Notes under the pieces: model-generated | Databases searched by the model: none | What the model was told of the DNA's origin: nothing | What the model saw: only the letters and a program-made list of their open reading frames with translations | Source of the DNA: Sphingomonas elodea ATCC 31461 | GTDB taxonomy: Bacteria; Pseudomonadota; Alphaproteobacteria; Sphingomonadales; Sphingomonadaceae | NCBI RefSeq assembly: GCF_000226955.1 | Contig: NZ_AGFU01000071.1 | Location: 1 to 36,183, forward strand | DNA: 36,183 nt | Direction: 5' to 3' | Shown: positions 34,561-36,183 of the stretch, piece by piece | Position numbering within the stretch: the first letter of the stretch is position 1 | How the letters are laid out: the number at the start of each line of letters is the position of its first letter | Position numbers and translations under genes: made by a program

Positions 34561-34722
34561 TCAGAAATCGATCGCGATGCCCTTCAGCTCCCAGTCGCCG
34601 TATCGGACGGGATCCTTGGCCAGCGGGTCCTTCTCGGGCCGCTGCATCGGCTCTGGTTTCGGTACCGGCGGGCTCTTCGAGAGATAGGCCGGGGGCTGCA
34701 CATGGTCGGGTCGCTTGCCCAT
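34561..34722 (-). CDS. Succinate dehydrogenase assembly factor 4-like protein (DUF1674)
   Basis: This is a 53-residue protein beginning MGKRPDHVQPPAYL. The C-terminal motif DPVRYGDWELKGIAIDF matches the DUF1674/SdhAF4 signature (RYGDWExKG...DF). In eukaryotes and some bacteria SdhAF4 binds flavinylated SdhA and shields it before it joins SdhB. AAGGAAGG lies 8 nt before ATG 34722. Longer in-frame starts upstream lack a ribosome site. There are no sdh genes in the window. Confidence 0.85.
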   Translation of the reverse strand: MGKRPDHVQPPAYLSKSPPVPKPEPMQRPEKDPLAKDPVRYGDWELKGIAIDF

Positions 34723-34835
34723 CGGGATTGCCTTCCTTGGTTGCCCGGCCCATGTCGGCGCCCAAAGGAGCATGGTCAAGTGAACGGTTGGGTAGCGCAC
34801 GCACGAGCAGAACATCGCAAGGGAGTGCGCTGACC

Positions 34836-36116
34836 ATGGCCCGCCCGAACACGCGCCGCGCGCCCGAGCGCGAGCCCGACGCCCCCGGTGTCCCCGCCCG
34901 CCGCGCCGCGCTCAAGCTGCTGGACGCGGTGCTCCGCCGTGGACTTGCGCTGGAACAGGCGCTCGACTCCGCCGCGCAGGGGCTGGCCCCCAACGACCGC
35001 GGCCTCGCCCATGCCATCGCCGCCGAGGCGCTGCGCCGCCTGCCCGATCTCGACGCGCTGATCGATTCCGCGACCCGCCAGCGCCTGCCGGACGACGCCA
35101 AGGCGCGCTTCGCGCTGCGGATCGCGCTGGTCCAGGCGATCGCGCTGGGCACCCCAGGCCATGCCGCGATCTCGACGGTGCTGCCGCTGGTCGATGGCGG
35201 CCCCCGCAAGCTCGTCCACGGCGTGTTCGGCACGCTGATGCGTGGGCATGCGACGCTGCCCGACGTGCCGGTGCTGCCCGATCCGGTGGCGCTGCGCTGG
35301 CAGGCGCAGTGGGGCGACGCGGTGGTCCAGGCCGCCTGCGAGGCCATCGCCACCCCGCCGCCGCTCGACCTGAGCCTGAAGACCGACGGCGGGACGGTGG
35401 AAGGCGCAACCGGCCTCGCCCCGCGCCACGCCCGGCTCGACCCCGGCACCAGCGTGCCCGACCTCCCCGGCTTCGCCGAGGGCGACTGGTGGGTGCAGGA
35501 CCTCGCCGCCTCGATTCCCGCCCGGCTGATCGGGGCCGGCACCGGCACCGTGCTGGACCTTTGCGCCGCCCCTGGCGGGAAGACGCTCCAGCTCGCCGCC
35601 GCCGGCTGGCAGGTGACCGCGGTCGACGTCGCCGAGAACCGCCTCGCCCGCCTTCGCGAGAATCTGGAGCGCACCGGCCTCTCGGCGCGGATCGTCACCG
35701 CCGACCTGCTGTCGTGGAGCCCGGCCGCCCCCGCCGATGCGGTGCTGCTCGACGCGCCGTGCAGCGCCACCGGCATCTTCCGCCGCCATCCGGACGTGCT
35801 CCACCGCGTACGCCCCTCGCTGATCGCCGAGATGGCCGAGCTGCAGGCCAAGCTACTGGACCGCGCCGCCGCATGGGTGAAGCCCGGCGGCACATTGGTC
35901 TTCGCCACCTGCTCGCTCGAGCCCAGGGAGGGCGAAGCGCATCTCGCCCCCTTCCTCGCCGCGCATCCCGAGTTCGAACTGGTGCCGGCCACCGCGGACG
36001 AACTCCCCGCCGGCATTGCGCCGCGCGAGGATGGTTCGGTCCGCGTCCTGCCGGGCATGCTCGCCGATCAGGGCGGGCTCGACGGTTTCTTCATCGCCCG
36101 TTTCCGCCGCCGCTGA
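34836..36116 (+). CDS. rsmB: 16S rRNA (cytosine-C5)-methyltransferase RsmB
   Basis: This 426-residue enzyme methylates C967 of 16S rRNA. The N-terminal ~140 residues form the NusB-like RNA-binding domain (ARRAALKLLDAVLRRGLALE onward). The C-terminal half is a SAM methyltransferase with DLCAAPGGKTLQLA, VDVAENRLARLREN, DAPCSATGIFRRHPD (Cys309) and the catalytic FATCSLEPREGE (Cys359). The start is ATG 34836 (MARPNTRRAPERE), with AAGGGAG 11 nt upstream. It is divergent from the SdhAF4-like gene. A DnaA-box cluster follows. Confidence 0.93.
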   Translation: MARPNTRRAPEREPDAPGVPARRAALKLLDAVLRRGLALEQALDSAAQGLAPNDRGLAHAIAAEALRRLPDLDALIDSATRQRLPDDAKARFALRIALVQAIALGTPGHAAISTVLPLVDGGPRKLVHGVFGTLMRGHATLPDVPVLPDPVALRWQAQWGDAVVQAACEAIATPPPLDLSLKTDGGTVEGATGLAPRHARLDPGTSVPDLPGFAEGDWWVQDLAASIPARLIGAGTGTVLDLCAAPGGKTLQLAAAGWQVTAVDVAENRLARLRENLERTGLSARIVTADLLSWSPAAPADAVLLDAPCSATGIFRRHPDVLHRVRPSLIAEMAELQAKLLDRAAAWVKPGGTLVFATCSLEPREGEAHLAPFLAAHPEFELVPATADELPAGIAPREDGSVRVLPGMLADQGGLDGFFIARFRRR

Positions 36117-36143
36117 TCGCGCTTCCGGGGCCCTTCGTCCCGC

Positions 36144-36179
36144 CTGTGCAGCAAGCTGTGGATAAGCCTGTGGAGAAGC
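36144..36179. promoter_or_regulatory. Phased DnaA-box-like cluster at the window edge
   Basis: Three 12-mers in a row begin CTGTG at 36144, 36156 and 36168. The middle one holds TGTGGATAA (36157-36165), a perfect DnaA box on the minus strand (TTATCCACA). The third holds TGTGGAGAA (36169-36177), one mismatch, and the first a poor match, TGTGCAGCA (36145-36153). All three are spaced by exactly 12 bp. The cluster may continue past the window edge. It could be part of an origin, a DnaA-regulated promoter or a titration site. Confidence 0.45.
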
Positions 36180-36183
36180 GGTG

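Overview
The window reads as a core chromosomal segment of a GC-rich alphaproteobacterium, most likely Sphingomonas or a close relative in the Sphingomonadaceae. The signs are a TonB-dependent receptor with a Gly/Arg-rich loop, an ABC exporter very close to my memory of Novosphingobium Atm1 (including the MPPET start), a hisC-tyrC pair as described for Zymomonas, metX-metW, a MipZ-type division ATPase, a DUF4169 protein, an SdhAF4-type protein and the rpmF-plsX-fabH-ihfA-merR gene order. I name the taxon from recalled family features, not from a search. No rRNA, tRNA, CRISPR array, prophage or insertion sequence is visible. No stretch over 300 bases lacks a gene; the longest gap is about 200 bp (29379-29580).

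Layout. 1-2559 (+): the 3' end of a TonB receptor gene, an exported M28 peptidase and an FMN reductase. 2685-7296 (-): a tight, partly overlapping run argH, a small lipoprotein gene, lysA, a siroheme-synthase gene and a zntB-like transporter gene. 7313-7879 (+): a thioredoxin-like lipoprotein whose start is almost fused head to head with argH. 7882-10693 (-): an alpha/beta hydrolase and the Atm1-type exporter. 10784-11020 (+): a small four-cysteine protein. 11142-13144 (-): hisC and tyrC. 13236-15810 (+): metX, metW and a pirin, overlapping by ATGA. 15997-18583 (-): mipZ, a membrane-anchored J-domain protein and a phosphomannomutase. 18664-19881 (+): panC, a terminator and a Sel1-like protein. 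Then a lipoprotein (-), a large membrane glycosyltransferase-like protein (+), ssb (-), a DUF4169 protein, an Fe-S helicase and a SixA-type phosphatase (+). 26365-29378 (-): rpmF, plsX, fabH, ihfA and merR. The right end holds a MAPEG protein (+), a metallo-hydrolase (-), fused pabB-pabC, an aspartate aminotransferase, msrA (+), a succinate dehydrogenase assembly factor (-) and rsmB (+).

Most genes serve biosynthesis: Arg, Lys, His/Tyr, Met and Asp, siroheme, pantothenate, folate, phospholipid and fatty acid initiation, and sugar phosphates. They are packed densely.

The most notable observations are these. Three 96-bp paired-palindrome (REPIN-like) elements and one diverged hairpin all lie at convergent gene ends, while every other convergent junction is squeezed to under 20 bp. 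plsX carries a clear one-base frameshift near its 3' end. The siroheme synthase keeps a decayed piece of the CysG methyltransferase domain. The argH and tlpA-like starts overlap, and argH may use an ATC start. A 12-bp-phased cluster with a perfect DnaA box sits at the right edge.
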